A stretch of 64,000 bases of DNA from Symsagittifera roscoffensis (GCF_963678635.1 NC_087066.1:30881301-30945300), one strand, 5' to 3'; positions 11,591 to 24,406 are shown, numbered from the stretch's first letter. Program-made: numbers and translations. The notes: a model not told the origin generated them from the sequence alone.

Positions 11591-13235
11591 AATCAAATTT
11601 TAGAAAAAAAAATTCATTTTATAATTTATAAAATTTATAAAATTGACGTGCTAAACTGTTTTCTTTTTTGAGCTAGCTTTTTCATTCCAAAAAAAGTCCT
11701 TAGCTGCTACGCGATAAGTTTTTTTTATCTTTTGTGTTACTTAAAAAGTTTTTTTCCCTTGCGCTATACAATAAAAAATTAATTCTTTGTAGCCCCTCAA
11801 ACGTAGACTTTGAAACGAATACTTAAAGGCTGTCAAAAAGAATTCGTCGGCAAAGAGTTTTATGAAGAGACTTTCTTCAAATGTAAAATGACGGAAAAGA
11901 ATCTCTGAAATTATTTTACTCCAAAGTAGTAAATAGATAAATGCTCTATTAAAGCTTTTGTACCAAACCGCTATGCCGCCACAGGTGACGTATTCTCAAT
12001 CAAACTGCTCTCCGATCCAAAAAAGAGAACTTGTTTATCAGTGCAAATCATTGATAAACTTGAGTGCCCCGTAAAGTCTGACGAATCAGCCATCTTTTTG
12101 AGAAATTCAGAAATTGATTTAAAAAATTCTTTTTTATTGCGTTTTCATTTTTAAAAAAAAATAACCTCGACATGTTATGTAAAATTCAAGTTCAGAGTGG
12201 CGTAACTGCTGCCTAGCAACCAAACTTTGCCTCAAATCAAAATGGAAGGATTTTTGAGCCGGTTTAAATTGCAGCTTACAATAAACCAAAGAAAATTATC
12301 GCGCGTTACTTGTAACAAATTAACCAAATTGACATACTTCAAACTCTTATAATTTTACAAAAAAATATCACAGGTGAAACATTGCTTTAAGTTTGAGCTC
12401 AATACATCAATAGTTTTCACATGGTATAGAAAACGTTAGGATTTTTCCACTCCAATCCCACATTTGAATTTTACCTTTGAAAAACTTTTCATGATTGTTA
12501 GAATGAATGAAACTTGGAATGGTGAACCAACTTGTGAACGGATTTTTTCTTTAAAATTTACATTGTAACTTGACGTCTCCAGTCTTAAAAAAGTTAAAAC
12601 AGCTAAAAATTAGCGAGTTCGAAATGTCAGGGAAAGTTGAAAAGAGCGAGGGAAAGTGCCCTTCAAAAATAGCTATATTAAATTTGTCTAAAAAACTACT
12701 CGGTTTTTAAAAAATCCATTAATTTTGAGAAAATAGGAACAAAAATTTAATATGGAAACTTTCTTCAAGGAAAACATCTCATTTTATACAATGAACTTAT
12801 AAAACCTTTTTTTCATAAAAGGAGCCGCAAAAAAATGAAGAGAGTGGGAAGGAACTGAAGCATACGTGCACTGGAGATTTATAGATAAAAAATGATTATA
12901 TCGGACTTTCAAAGTCTCTAAAATTCGAAAACAATAAATTATACTTGATTAGAAATGAGTTATATGATTTTTGTTTGTTTTTCATAGCAATAAGTTTTTT
13001 TTATTGATTATAATTGAATAAAAATTAAATTCATTTTCTTTTTATCGAAAAAATAGTCGTCCATATTTTATCTCCTGTTGACTGCTATTTACACTTTATA
13101 ATGATTTAAAACTTTAGTTTGTTAGCTTGTCTCATTTTTTTTCAAGTTGTGTTAAATCTAATTGCGTTTTTGTAAAAATGTTCTCTTTTTTGTCAAATCA
13201 CCGACGCCCCTTATTTATACCCACTTGCCTCTCTA

Positions 13236-13285
13236 TGGGGGGTGGTTAGTATGGTGGGAGATATTTGTAGGGGGGCTGGGGGATA
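13236..13285 (+). other. G-rich tract with G-quadruplex potential
   Basis: Four runs of three to six G (GGGGGG, GGG, GGGGGG, GGGGG) within 50 bp on the plus strand, in otherwise AT-rich DNA, within the first intron of the channel gene. Loops of up to about 13 nt make a quadruplex possible but not certain. Confidence 0.4.
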
Positions 13286-14021
13286 GTGAAATTGAAAATA
13301 GTTACGGGTGTCGAACGAGAAAACTGAACGCTGGGGATGAACGGGTTTGTTTGGTTTCGAGTTTTACTGCAAAAAGAAGAGTAAACAGTTTAACTCAAAG
13401 ACAAAGTTTTAAAAATATAAAAGCTGATGTAGTTTTGACAAAAATGAAATGACTTGTAAAAAAATTCAAAAAAGAGATAACCTTTAACGCTCATTCAAAT
13501 CAAGCTAACACCTCTCCCTCACTCTTGCGTATATAATTTTCTATCTTCCCAGTTTTGAGAAAACGTAAATCACCTAACGCTCTTTCAAGAGTTTTTTTAT
13601 AACTTTAGAAAGCTAAATTGAATCTGTTATTGTTACGAGTATTATAATTTGAAAAAATCACAAATTATGTCGTTGAAGAACCAAACTCCGTTGTTTAAGC
13701 CACTTGCACTTTGCAATAACAGAGCGTAACTTACCCTTGGAAAATGAATTTGAAAATGAGCTGCAAATGCCAAACTCTCAAAATTAAAAAAAAAAGACCT
13801 AAACATATTGCGAAATATTCTTAGGTTTCATTGTTGGAGTTATTGTACATTTCTTAAAATCTGTTTAGCAAAAAATCTGCATACATTCATAAAAAACAAA
13901 ATGGAAAGTTTTTACTACACTTTTAAAAGGTTAACCAGAATTTGGTTATAATTCATTTCCCAATTTTCGTCTTTGATCTTAAAAGCGACCAGCATGCAAG
14001 TAATTGCCAATTCGAACTTAC

Positions 14022-14100
14022 TTTGTGATGTGGCTTTTCTGCAGATGTTTTCTAGGAACGTGTTTTGCGGTGCCAATAGACCCCTCTTAGTCACAGACAT
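14022..14100 (-). CDS. ERG-type (KCNH) potassium channel, exon 1, PAS-cap
   Basis: This short first coding exon (26 codons plus one base) encodes MSVTKRGLLAPQNTFLENIC followed by RKATSQ. It lines up with the start of human ERG ([20 protein letters not shown]), whose disordered N-tail and amphipathic PAS-cap control gating. The donor is A|GTAAGT at 14022/14021, phase 1. As I recall, human KCNH2 exon 1 also ends in phase 1 after 25 codons, so the intron position looks conserved. The ATG at 14100 has A at -3 and is the first ATG of its open frame; the frame stays open upstream to about 14178 but without an ATG, and the homologous protein starts here. Upstream bases (ending ...GGTCAG|G) could be 5' UTR or a splice acceptor. 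The exon joins the PAS exon at 243 across a 13.8 kb intron. Confidence 0.92.
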
Positions 14101-14167
14101 CCTGACCAACAAGATACTAGCACCGAACAGGAAAATTCCAATATCACCAAGTTGCGTAATTGGTAAA

Positions 14168-14175
14168 TGACGTAA
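14168..14175. promoter_or_regulatory. CRE-like TGACGTAA site upstream of the ERG start codon
   Basis: TGACGTAA lies about 70 bp upstream of the channel ATG and matches a CREB/ATF-type half-palindrome. Such sites are common in promoters of excitability genes. Only the eight-base match is visible; I see no TATA box in a clear position, and chance occurrence is quite possible. Confidence 0.2.
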
Positions 14176-16274
14176 CACGTCCTAGACTGAATTTACAAGA
14201 TGTCACAGGGCGTCTAGGTTGGCAAATGCAATGTCATCATAATTTTTAATCAAGAAGATGATTATAAAGTGGACGGTTTTTTAAATAGGTTCTTACAATA
14301 GAACACGTCTGACAGAAACGGTAATGGTAAAGGCAATGGTAATGGTTGTTTAAACATGCCATGTGGTTAGTACAAAAACGTCAGCAAACCGCGAGGAGGT
14401 AAACCAAATCCTTTCATTGTTTGTTGTTTTCTTTGTTGTTTTTGTTGTCGCGATCACTTGAGAGTGAAGGTGAAATGCTATCAGGTTTCCGCCGGACTTA
14501 GGAGCAGTATTACCATGCGTACCATTTAAAAGCAGTGTCACCATGCGCAGTTTTGCTGATAGAAAACGCTAAAACATCGAAATTTGACACCTTAGGCGAA
14601 TCAAGGATAGTTTTTTCTCCAGGCATATTTTGTTTCAGTTTTCCACGGAAGTCAAATATGAAAGTAAGTAAATAAGTTGTTCGGTTAGAGGTAAGCCATA
14701 GGTGGTATATAATTCAACGTATTTGTCGCATGAAAACGAACTAATTATTTATTTTTCCTTTTTCAGGACAAAAAAATTGTTTTAAGAAGTACTTTTTCTG
14801 CAATTCACTCATAAAGGTGACGCCTGAAAATTTATATTTTTAGGCGTTGATTGTTTTCCAGTAGTCATTATCAGTCAATCAACATTTAAGCAAAATAAAA
14901 GTAAACGTGATGTTAAACTGATTTTCATCTTGATAAAAATTAATTCCCAGAAGTAAGGCGCTGTTGGTCGATAAAAATTATCTGCCAATAAAGTAAAGCT
15001 ACCAGCAAAATGCAGTTGGCGTAATAAGTCGCATTTTGCGGTAGTTATATTTCAGACCAACATTTGCTAGGGAATAATTGTTCGTTCATACTGCATCGAT
15101 ATTGGCGTGAAAACTTGATCGATCAAAAAATAAAGGTTATGAATTTTCAGGTAAAAAGAAGTTGCCGGCCGCCATTTGTGAAGAGATGAGCTAAAATGAC
15201 AGTTCATTAATTTGCTAGATTACGTCTTAGTTGACGCGCTGGAGCGTAGCGGTGACACCGATCATTTCACACACAGGTGGCGGGCGGGGGTGATTAGCAG
15301 AGAAAAATGATCAATTTGGAAATTAAATGATTATCCATCAAAAATGCCAAATCGCCCCAATGGCAGGTTAGATATAGTTCTGCATAACAAATTTAGGATT
15401 GCAAATAAAAACATTTAAAGGTTTAAGCAACAGTAGCATACACAATCCACTCAAATTCAGTGTTTTTAAAAAAAACCGCAAATAGGTTGAAAGCTCATCG
15501 TGAAAAATGTTGTAAATTGTTCCAACCACGTACAGTCTAACGTCGGTTTGGGCGTTTTTTTTTTCGTGTAATTAATTACCGAAACAAATTACACAATCGC
15601 AAGGACTCCGTGTGATGCATCACTTCAAAAACCATTTCAGTCGTGATTCTGACATCAAATGAAAAATTCCACTATCGATAGTTTAATAGTTTTAGCTCTT
15701 AACACTTTATTGATCGCCGATGGTATGACTGGTGGTGATAGTCAATTAATTAATTGCTAAAATTTCAAATATTTTACGCCTTTAAGCTTGAATTGAATAG
15801 TTTTATAAAGCTCAATTTCAACCCTATTTAATATTTTTCCCATGATTTGGATAGAAAATTTCTTTACTTTTGATGAAAAATATACCTATAATTTTCAGCT
15901 AGTTACATGTTATACTTTAAGAAAATAGATGAACAGGTTTGACCTTTTTTGAGCAAGTTTCCATTGGTCTTAAGATAGCCAGACAACTAATCAAGTCTTT
16001 TGTCTAAAGAACCCGACAAGAAATTTCGAGCTGCTAAAAAATCCACATGGCCTAAAATCAAAGCCATTTCTTATTCTCGACCACGTCTTCTGTAACGCCC
16101 ACCTCACAAAGCAATAAAACCTCACATAATCCCAGGAGTTAATATTCATAGACTGAAATAGCCGTTGTATTTTAATATATGGCTTTGCAGGACGAGCAAG
16201 CTTTTTTGCAACAAAAAACAAAGTTGAGTTCAATCTCTGACTAAATTGATCAACTTATGAATGATCTCTTATAT

Positions 16275-16640
16275 GTGGGGGGGGGGGGGGGGGCGACAGA
16301 TTTTCAGAAATGTTTCATAAATTTGATGAATTTTTTTTTAGGTTGATCAAATTAATTTTCTGAGCACTTTCAAAGCGCTACAAAGACCCTGTTTTGGCCA
16401 ATATTTTTATTAAAATTTCTATGCCGTAGGCAATATTTTCAAAAAAACAGGCCGAAAAAGACGTTTTAGGCACTTTTTGAAAAATTTGATCAAAAATGGC
16501 GTTTTTTCGGCGCACGCTCCCCCCTCAAATTTAGTATATACTGGCGCCAAAGGCTTCCGTTGAAAAATATAAGGTACGTCATCAAAAATGGATATTACAA
16601 AAAACTTTGGGTTGGTAGTGAGTCGAATCCTTGATATATG
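16275..16640 (+). mobile_element. hAT-like MITE, diverged copy
   Basis: It begins with a 17-G run and GCGACAGATTTTCAGAAATG, followed by the shared interior (TTTCTGAGCACTTTCAAAGCG, the GGCGCACGCTCCCCCCTCAA segment, then GGCGCCAAAGGC and GGTTGGTAGTGAGTCGAATCC). The terminal CAGGGGCGGAT is not intact, and I see no target duplication. The order of segments is the same as in the copies at 40.1 and 46.3 kb. Confidence 0.6.
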
Positions 16641-17039
16641 ACGACAGCAAAAGAAATCAGGTTTTCGTTATTTGTAAAGGAAAAATGAATTGGAATTAAC
16701 TGCAAGAAAATTGACAGTGCTTTGGTTTTAAGCTAAAAAGCGAGGCTTGAATTTCAATTGATTTACCTGATTTTGCTGATAATTTAGGGGAAAATTGGCT
16801 CAGCATTTTGTGAGAAATAGCAAAAAAAAAAGAAACAGAAGACAATCTTGAACCGCTCATCAATCTTGAGACTGAACTAAACAACATGTCTTCTCTTGTA
16901 GGAGATAATCTTTCAGAAATTATTGTTGATGATATAGAATTGTTAACTAATGGTTAGCTTAGAGCAGAACTGAGCAAGATAATTTGATAACCAAGCTCTA
17001 ACAACTATAAAATTTTATGGTTCATAAAGGAAAACAAAA

Positions 17040-18790
17040 CACGGATGGAGCTACAACACGGATTCAAAAACATTTCATTAATTTTTTTCTTAAACTGTGA
17101 TCTTTAAAACGCCAGCATGATTTTCTAAAATGTAATTTAGAACGCTTAGACTCGTTAGCCACAGCAGTAGGTCTATGTGAAGCATGGTTACATGGTGACG
17201 ATCATTTAGATTTATACTAACAAGTTGGTTACCAAAAAAATTTTAACATGCAACAGACGGGGCTATTGCGGCGTTTGTGATAAAAAGCGCTCACTTAGAT
17301 ACACACAGTATCAAAAGTGAATTAGAAAAAATGGTTAATTCTTCGAGTGAAAAAACGGACAAACATTTAAAATGTTTTTTTTATAGCGACCAACATCAAT
17401 AATTTATGGTAATTTTTACATGAGCTGAAACTTCTGTTTATTGATATAAATGCTGTCGAGAAAAGCACCTTTTTATGCGGGATACTTAACTTAGATATTC
17501 CTGATCAGCATTCAAAGTCAGGGTTTATTTAGTTTAGTTGCTTTTTGGACTTTTGGACTTTCAGTTCAAAACTCATAAACTCATCTGATATATAAGCTCG
17601 TACCAACTCTTAAAATAAACTAGAGCTGAAACAATGTCAGTTGAGAAAAAACAGAAAATTTTATGTAAATGCTAGAAGTAAAAATCTTCTTTTTTTCGTT
17701 GTTTAACTCAATTTTTGACGTTCTTGATAAACTTTCATTGCTGAGAAACTATCAGAACAGAAAAAATGAAAACTGAAAACTTTTGCAAAAACGAGACTGG
17801 CGATAAAAAAAAGTCAGAAAAACGTAAAAATTTTTTTAATTGCAGTATTAAGTTCAATTGTCTAAGCTGTCCGTCTCATCAGACAGATCAACAAGGGTTA
17901 CTACGATAAAACTAGATAAATATTTGTAATTTCATATCACTGTTCTCTGCTTTTAATGGTTTTTGCGGGAAACAAAAGATTTTTCCACTAGATTTGACTG
18001 AGTTCAACCAGTTTTTTGTTGCCATTGTGTAAACTGCTAGACATGCAAGGTTATCAGAACAGTATTTGTTTTACGCTTACTCAAAACGACTCCTCTATTT
18101 GTTTCTAATTCGCATATCATGATGAATTAATTAAAGTTTAAAAATCACCTGAAAAGATATCATCTAGTGGTACATATGGCATACGTAACAAATTCGATTA
18201 GACTATTTGCTGAGGTAATTATCTATCCAATAACCGATTTTTTTCATCAAATGTTGGTTTATGGAAAATTTCTAGATGGGTGCAAAAAAGCAGCCCTTTG
18301 ATACAAAGGGGGCTATAACAATTTAAGAACAAAAAATTTGCTTTCCTTATTAAACAAAGTCATCGAAAAATTGCTTTTCAAAAGTTTCTTGAAAATGAAT
18401 AACAAGTTTAAAACTCTAGCAGTAAAAATTTCGCAGTCAGAAAAAACTTCATTTAACAACAAAATCTTTACTGCAACAAAAATTGCGCGATCTTGCTAGT
18501 GTTTGAAAAACCTAGATTCGGCTTGTTTTATAGGTTTTCAATTAACGATTGTCACCACCGCTTCAAAGTTTTTTTGAAAAAAATAAGAGGGCTGTGGCTT
18601 TCGTGGCGCCTGCTACTGTCTTATAAAGTTTTCTTGAATTTATCGATACCATTTGGTAATTCGAATTCAAAGATTTTGAATAAGTTGTAGATAAAATACG
18701 GTGTTACACCGGTCTCTGTACTTGGACCGATTCTATTTTTAATATGAACAAATGACATTCCCATCTAATAAAAAAGTTACTTTTCGCGGT
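17040..18790 (+). pseudogene. Decayed non-LTR retrotransposon (LINE) with endonuclease and RT remnants
   Basis: Reading through many stops and frameshifts on the plus strand gives LINE-like protein segments in the expected order. An endonuclease stretch at about 17150-17340 reads DSLATAVGLCEAWLHGDD then HLDLY.QVGYQ, resembling the ETWL...GY region of LINE endonucleases. At about 17480 comes FLCGILNLDIPDQ (compare FLCGDFNLD). A segment at about 18290-18400 reads KGGYNNLRTKNLLSLLNKVI then EKLL, resembling the NYRPISLL...K..E region of reverse transcriptases. At 18694-18745, KYGVTPVSVLGPILFLI matches the YGVPQGSVLGP..FL.YINDIP motif. The YADD box is not recognisable. This is a dead copy; the clade (CR1/Jockey-like) is a guess. 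Confidence 0.75.
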
Positions 18791-19096
18791 TAACAAAACC
18801 TGTTTTTGCGCCTACAAAATTTGGAGCGCAGTACAAAAATTCAAAGAAAAACTTGAAATTGTAGACGTGCAAAGCCAACAAAGTAAAAATTATTTTAGAA
18901 AAATCAGTTATGTAATTGGGTCACAAAACACAAAAAATGCGAAAAATCTATCGTACAAAATAAACTAGGGAGGAGATTTCAGATTTTTGAGAGTCATTAT
19001 AGAAAATTGTTTGACTTTTTATCAGCCTGATGATATTGCTTGCAAAAAGTTTCAACTCCTGAGACTATTTGGTCGATATTTATAAAAACCTATTAG

Positions 19097-19560
19097 TTTA
19101 GGCAAAAAACTTACAAATTAGTTGTTTTTTGTTTCTTTGAATTGCTGCATTAATATGAAAAGACAAACTTGGAAAAAATTAGGATTTGTTCTTTTTCATC
19201 AAAAATAATTTAGATTTGCTACGAGCAATTGAAATGATGAGGAGTTTTATCTTCCGTCGGATCATGGTCGGCCTCGAACTAGTAACCGTTGGACAGATTT
19301 ATCCAACCCGGGTTACATAATCCTTAAAATATCTTTCGGGGAAGTTTTTTTAGTCATTTGATTGATAGTTGGTTTTAAAATATACAAAAGATTTAGATAA
19401 AAAACAAAACTTACAGATTAGTTATTTAAGGTTTCTTTGAAAAATGAGCTGCAGTTATAAAAACATAAACTTGGAAAAAATAGAGATTTTTTCTTTTCTA
19501 TCAAAAATAATTATGTTTTGCTGCGACCAATTGAAATGGGGAGGAGTTTTGTCTTCCGTC
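19097..19560. repeat. Diverged direct duplication, period about 300 bp
   Basis: Segments at about 19100-19258 and 19402-19559 share blocks such as AAACTTGGAAAAAAT, TTTCTTTGAA and GAGGAGTTTTRTCTTCCGTC in the same order. They are clearly related but much mutated. Between them lies a short GC-richer stretch (19255-19330) whose minus strand has AGTTCGAGGCC, a possible tRNA B-box remnant. Confidence 0.55.
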
Positions 19561-19734
19561 TTGGTTCAGTTTTTAAAATTGAGTCCACAAATAATGATTG
19601 GAACATAATTGGTTTATATATCATACAAAAGCCACTTAAGTTGTTGTTCAAACAATATTTAAAAAAATTGCAAACGTTTTCCTGAAAATTGGAACATGGC
19701 AAGCTAGTCATTATAGCTCATTAGTTTTCTTTAT

Positions 19735-19895
19735 ATGCAAAAAACGGCCTTGAGTTGCTATAAAAAGCTTTTTCTCAAAAAAAATTTTTTGAGTCTGGGT
19801 TGTAGGGAATTCAGAAAAACGGACTATTGTTAGACGGGCTGAATAGTTTTCAATACATCCTTTGCAAATTGCAGAAACCACAATTATAGTTACTA
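19735..19895 (+). mobile_element. SINE body fragment related to the 29.1 kb copy
   Basis: Blocks AAAAACGGCCTTGAGT, GAGTCTGGGTTGTAGGGAAT, ACGGACTATTGTTAGACGGG and ACCACAATTATAG match, in order, the body of the tRNA-headed element at 29083-29420. The tRNA-like head is absent here. Confidence 0.5.
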
Positions 19896-21499
19896 TGATT
19901 ATTTGTTGGCCCTTGCCGATGTTTTTAAAACTTTTTTTTCTCATTCAGCTCAGTTGTCCTTTTCATCAAAAAGCTTTCTTCAAGTTGAAGCGCAATGAAA
20001 CATTGGAATTGTTTCAGATAAAAAAATTATGAAGTTGCTTTTCTGATCCATCTAAATAGGTCAAAATGAAGTAAAGATGGATCATTTGTCTACCGGATGA
20101 GAACACAATAAAGCAATTAATAAATAGTGTAGAAAGTGAAAAGACGCATTTTTCTGCTTATTGTTGCTAGTAAAATAACACGCCGTGTGAGGTTGAACTG
20201 GTTTCCTTGCACTTAACTTTGCAATTTTCTTTTTTAAAAAATACTCCGTTTGTTATAAAGCTCAAAGGGCCATATAGCAAGCAGCAAGGTGATTGAATAC
20301 GGATAGAAACGGATGAAAACAGAATTGATGGAAAATTTCATCTACTTTTTGTTGTTTAATTATGTAATATTTTGATTAATTTTACACAGACCTGTTTAGG
20401 GTGATTTTTTGCATATGCATTCAGGTGCTTAAGTAACGCTCCTAGATAACTAATAGTGACATTTTATATAAACATCTTTTCAATCATGATATGGATGGTG
20501 ATAAAAATAGATAGAGAATTTATCTCATTATCAAAAAAACGGCTCTTATGTGTTTGCATTTTAAGTGTTCTTCTTCAGCTGGTAACTACGAGTACAATTT
20601 AATTATTTTTTCAGTTTTTAAACCTGTTTCACATTTTTAAGCTACTTGCTTTTCATTAAGGATCTTAAGCTAAAACTATATCCGAAAATATTCCGAATCA
20701 CTTGCACAGGAACTGTTATTATTTTTAATAGTTTTTAATAATTTCACGCTTCAAAAAAATGTTCTGAGCTGTTTAAATAAGAAAAACCAAACGTCGAGTT
20801 TGAAGTTGACCGGTAAAAGTTGGGGGTTAAAGTAAAATTAATTAGCCAGGAAATAGAAATTTGCATCCAATTTTTCTAAAAACTCTTTAGAGCCTTTGGA
20901 TCCAAGCCTTTTTTTTCTCAGCCAACAAAACGACCATAATGCCCAGAAAAACTATAATACAACTTGTAACAAACCAAACTGAAAAGATTGAATGAAATGT
21001 TCAATTTGATTTACAACTATCGAAAATTGAAATTTTCAACAACAAAAAATGGTGATCACAGAATAGCCCAAATACCACTTCTAATAAACTGCCGCCTAAA
21101 AGCATTCGCTAAATTAGCGGTGGAAACATATTTCCGGTGTTATAAAGTAAAGGTCTGAATTAATTACAGAGAGTTGTGTTTACTTTATGAACCAAATAAT
21201 CGATGGCTTGAATTTATAAAAAAACTACTGCACAAATAGCTTGAAATTTTTTCCGATTCCTGAAATTGTATCAAGTGCAAATGATTCCGCATTTTTAGTT
21301 TGGCGTTTGAAAAAAAAACGTTTCATCGACTGACGAAATTTATTCTAAACAATTTCAAAGTAGAGATCGGGAAAGATGTTTTTTTTTCTTAACCGAGGGA
21401 TGCAAAATAATTTTAGAAAAAAAAAGGTTTTTCGTTTTATACATAAACCATGATTAATCGCCAAAACGTATCACAAAAAAAAATTTTGCGGCTTAAAAT

Positions 21500-22850
21500 G
21501 AGATTACATCACGACTTTTAAACACTATCGCTATTAATTTCTTGATTTTATTGCAACTAATTTTAGGACGCAAATATTCAGCAGATCATATCGCAAAAAA
21601 ATTGAACTGAATCACCAGTAATTTGCAGACAGAGCTTAAGACCATATCCCGGTTATTTTTCAAATTAAATTGCGATCAAATTTCAGACCATATTGCGAAT
21701 AGATATCAAAATAAAATGAGACTACATTCCAGAAAAATAACGCAAAAAATTTTGAAACGGTATCTTGAAAATGTTTAGAACAATATTTGCTACTAATTCC
21801 AGACAATATTGCAATTAATTTTTAGAATATACCATGATTAAAACGCTGAAAATATCTCAATTTTTGGAACTGTATTTCCAATAAATTTTTACATTAAAGT
21901 TTTTACATTATCTTGCAACTAACTTCCAGATTTTATCCTGACAAACTTTGAGACTTGGTCACGAATACTTTTTAGACTAAAATGTTACAAAGTTTGAGAC
22001 TTTATCAGAACTAATTTTTAAAGTATATTTTGCGACTAATTCCAGAAAATATCTTTTAGGCTGATATATTTTGACGGCTGATATATCGCGGCTGATTATC
22101 AAGCTAAGCTACGACTAAAAAGCAGACCATATCCCGACTATTTGTGGGTCTGCAGTACCACTAAAAACCAGGCTACTTTGCGACTAGACTATATTGAGAG
22201 CAGGGGCGGATTTAGGGGGGGGGGCGCCAATATTAACTATTTTTTGAGGGGGAGCGCGCGCCAAAAAAACGCGATTTTTTTGTCAAAATTTTTCAAAAAA
22301 AGCCCAAAAACGGCTTTTTTGACTGTTTTTCAAAAATTTGCCTGCGGCGCAGAAAATTTTGCCAAAATAGGGGCAAAACAATGCTTTGGGAGAGCTCGAA
22401 AAATCAATTTGGTCGACCTAAAAAAAAGATCGTCAAAATTTTCGAAAATTTTTTGAAAATCCGCCACCCCCCCCTCGAGAAAATCCTAGATCCTCCCCTG
22501 ATTGAGAGTATATCACGTCTAGTTTTCACGCTATATCGCTGTTAGTTCCAGAGAATATCCTGCCTAATTTTGAGGTTTTATCATATAAAACTTACAGATG
22601 AAATTTCATGAAAACTCACAACTAAAATAAGCGTGAAAATTTTAGAAATCAATCACTACCAGTTTACAGATCATGCAGCCAATATTTTGAGACTATCTTG
22701 CTATAGAACTATATAGCTATATTAAATTTCACTCTATATTGCGACTATTTTCCAGATTATCACGACTATTTTTCGGACTTATGCGGCCAAAAAGTTTTGT
22801 TTTCAGACTTTATCTGCGACTAAGCAAACCTATCCAGACTCTGAATTTCC
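21500..22850 (+). repeat. Degenerate ~24-bp minisatellite (AGACYATATTGCGACTAATTTC-like)
   Basis: The motif AGACCATATTGCGACTAATT and variants (AGACAATATTGCAATTAATT, AGACCATATCCCGACTATTT) recur many times with irregular spacing. A hAT-like MITE at 22201-22500 interrupts the array and the motif resumes after it (CTATATTGCGACTATTTTCC). Old and heavily mutated. Confidence 0.6.
22201..22500 (+). mobile_element. hAT-like MITE with perfect 8-bp target duplication
   Basis: Exactly 300 bp, bounded by 16-bp terminal inverted repeats CAGGGGCGGATTTAGG and (right end, reverse complement) CAGGGGAGGATCTAGG, 14 of 16 identical. It is flanked by the direct repeat ATTGAGAG (22193-22200 and 22501-22508). The 8-bp duplication and CAGGG-type ends are typical of hAT transposons. 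No transposase; it is a deletion derivative moved in trans. Confidence 0.9.
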
Positions 22851-23092
22851 GCTGAAGGAATCAACATCTGAGCAAATATTAAAGTCTGGAAATTATTCGT
22901 TGACCTTGACCCGGGTATTTGAGCTCTACTGAAACAAATAAAATCAGGTTCGCAAGTAACTTTCATACTGATCTTTCCATGCGATGAGAGGAGAGGTGCG
23001 TTGGAGGGGCATTTTGTTTAAATTACTGTTAAAAATAGATGTGGTCCAATTCAGTCACTGAACCAAAAAAAAAACATTTTTCTTACCCGATA

Positions 23093-23292
23093 NNNNNNNN
23101 NNNNNNNNNNNNNNNNNNNNNNNNNNNNNNNNNNNNNNNNNNNNNNNNNNNNNNNNNNNNNNNNNNNNNNNNNNNNNNNNNNNNNNNNNNNNNNNNNNNN
23201 NNNNNNNNNNNNNNNNNNNNNNNNNNNNNNNNNNNNNNNNNNNNNNNNNNNNNNNNNNNNNNNNNNNNNNNNNNNNNNNNNNNNNNNNNNNN
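23093..23292. other. Assembly gap (200 N)
   Basis: A run of exactly 200 undetermined bases, so probably a scaffold gap of nominal size. Open frames drawn across it are meaningless. Confidence 0.99.
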
Positions 23293-24406
23293 CATTAATA
23301 GAAATTCTTTGTCTCATCAATAGCTCGCACAGATTTTTTTTCATATCTCAATTGTCAAATTTAAGCAAAATCGAAAACGTTGATGGTTTCAAAAACTGTG
23401 TTGTGACGAGGTCAAACATGGTTTTCTTTTTATGTGCAGAGCAAGAAGGAGTTTGATCAAATGTATTTCTTAGGTTTCATTTACGATTTGTTAATTTGTT
23501 AAAAATGATACTGTTTTCTATTTTGATATTTTTCTGTTATTTCATTTTTTTAAATTAGATCCAATTATGTATTTGCTCTAGGTATTTGAGCGTTTGCATG
23601 TCTTTAAAAACAGTTCAATTGATATTAACTTTTGTCACAAATATGTCAAAGCATATGTTTTTTTATCTCTATTTGTTGATATTTTGTTCCTTGATAAGTG
23701 TGCAGCAAGTCTTTACTCTTTGATTTCCAAAAAAAACACTGATTTATTGAAGGTATTCATGACGTGGAACTGATAAAAACATTTTGAAAGTCAAAATTAC
23801 CTCTTTAGTTTTAATTAATGATTGGCAATTTTGAAAAAAATGTCAGTGATATGAAATTTCATCCACTTTAAATAAAGTTTGAACATAATATTTTGAAATT
23901 GATAATTTTGCGTTTTATTAAGGAGGAAAATTTTTATATTGCAAAATTTTAATAATTTGCAAGACTATGATTTTGTATTTAAGGAAATAGGACGCTTTTG
24001 TAAAAATTATAGAGACAACATTTCAGAGCTCAAAGGAGGTTCTCGCACCGAAATTTCATGGATAAAAAATATTTATTTTGGGTTTTTGTTGATTAAAATG
24101 TTGACTATATAATCGATTATCATGGCAATTTTAGACAACTTTTTTGATCCATTTTAATCGATTTTTTGTCGAAAAATAAAAATCCAATATACTTTAGCAT
24201 AATCAATTTTTATTTTCATTAAAGTGGATTGATTTTTGTGCATAAAATCTATGGAAATTGACTAAGTTTTGTGAAAGATGACTCTTTTTTGCAAATTTCT
24301 GCAAAATTCGAACCAACAAGTTCAACCAGGGGCAGCTAATACGTAGTAATTTTGAAAAGGCCAATATGCATTAATTTTCCAAAAAAAAGCTCAAAAAACT
24401 GCTTTT

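Larger units (their letters stand above)
244..14021 (-). other. ERG-type channel intron 1 (13.8 kb), repeat-filled
   Basis: The intron is bounded by donor GTAAGT (14021) and acceptor TTTTAG (244), both on the minus strand. I see no further exon in it. It holds diverged fragments of the GTTCCGAC repeat family near 1010-1130 and 12230-12440, a tandem duplication at 4223-7311, a foldback element at 7745-7886, further repeat copies at 8555-9565 and a second tandem array at 9597-11590. A GC-richer stretch at 2880-3200 ends in two poly-C tracts. A 67-codon open stretch at about 2404-2604 has a faint immunoglobulin-like look, and a G-rich tract lies at 13236-13285. Between 244 and 2300, and from 11600 to 13100, I see AT-rich sequence with nothing else recognisable. 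Confidence 0.85.

Noticed and set aside
23039-23344. Open frames of 70-97 codons
   Set aside because: They are produced by the 200-N assembly gap.
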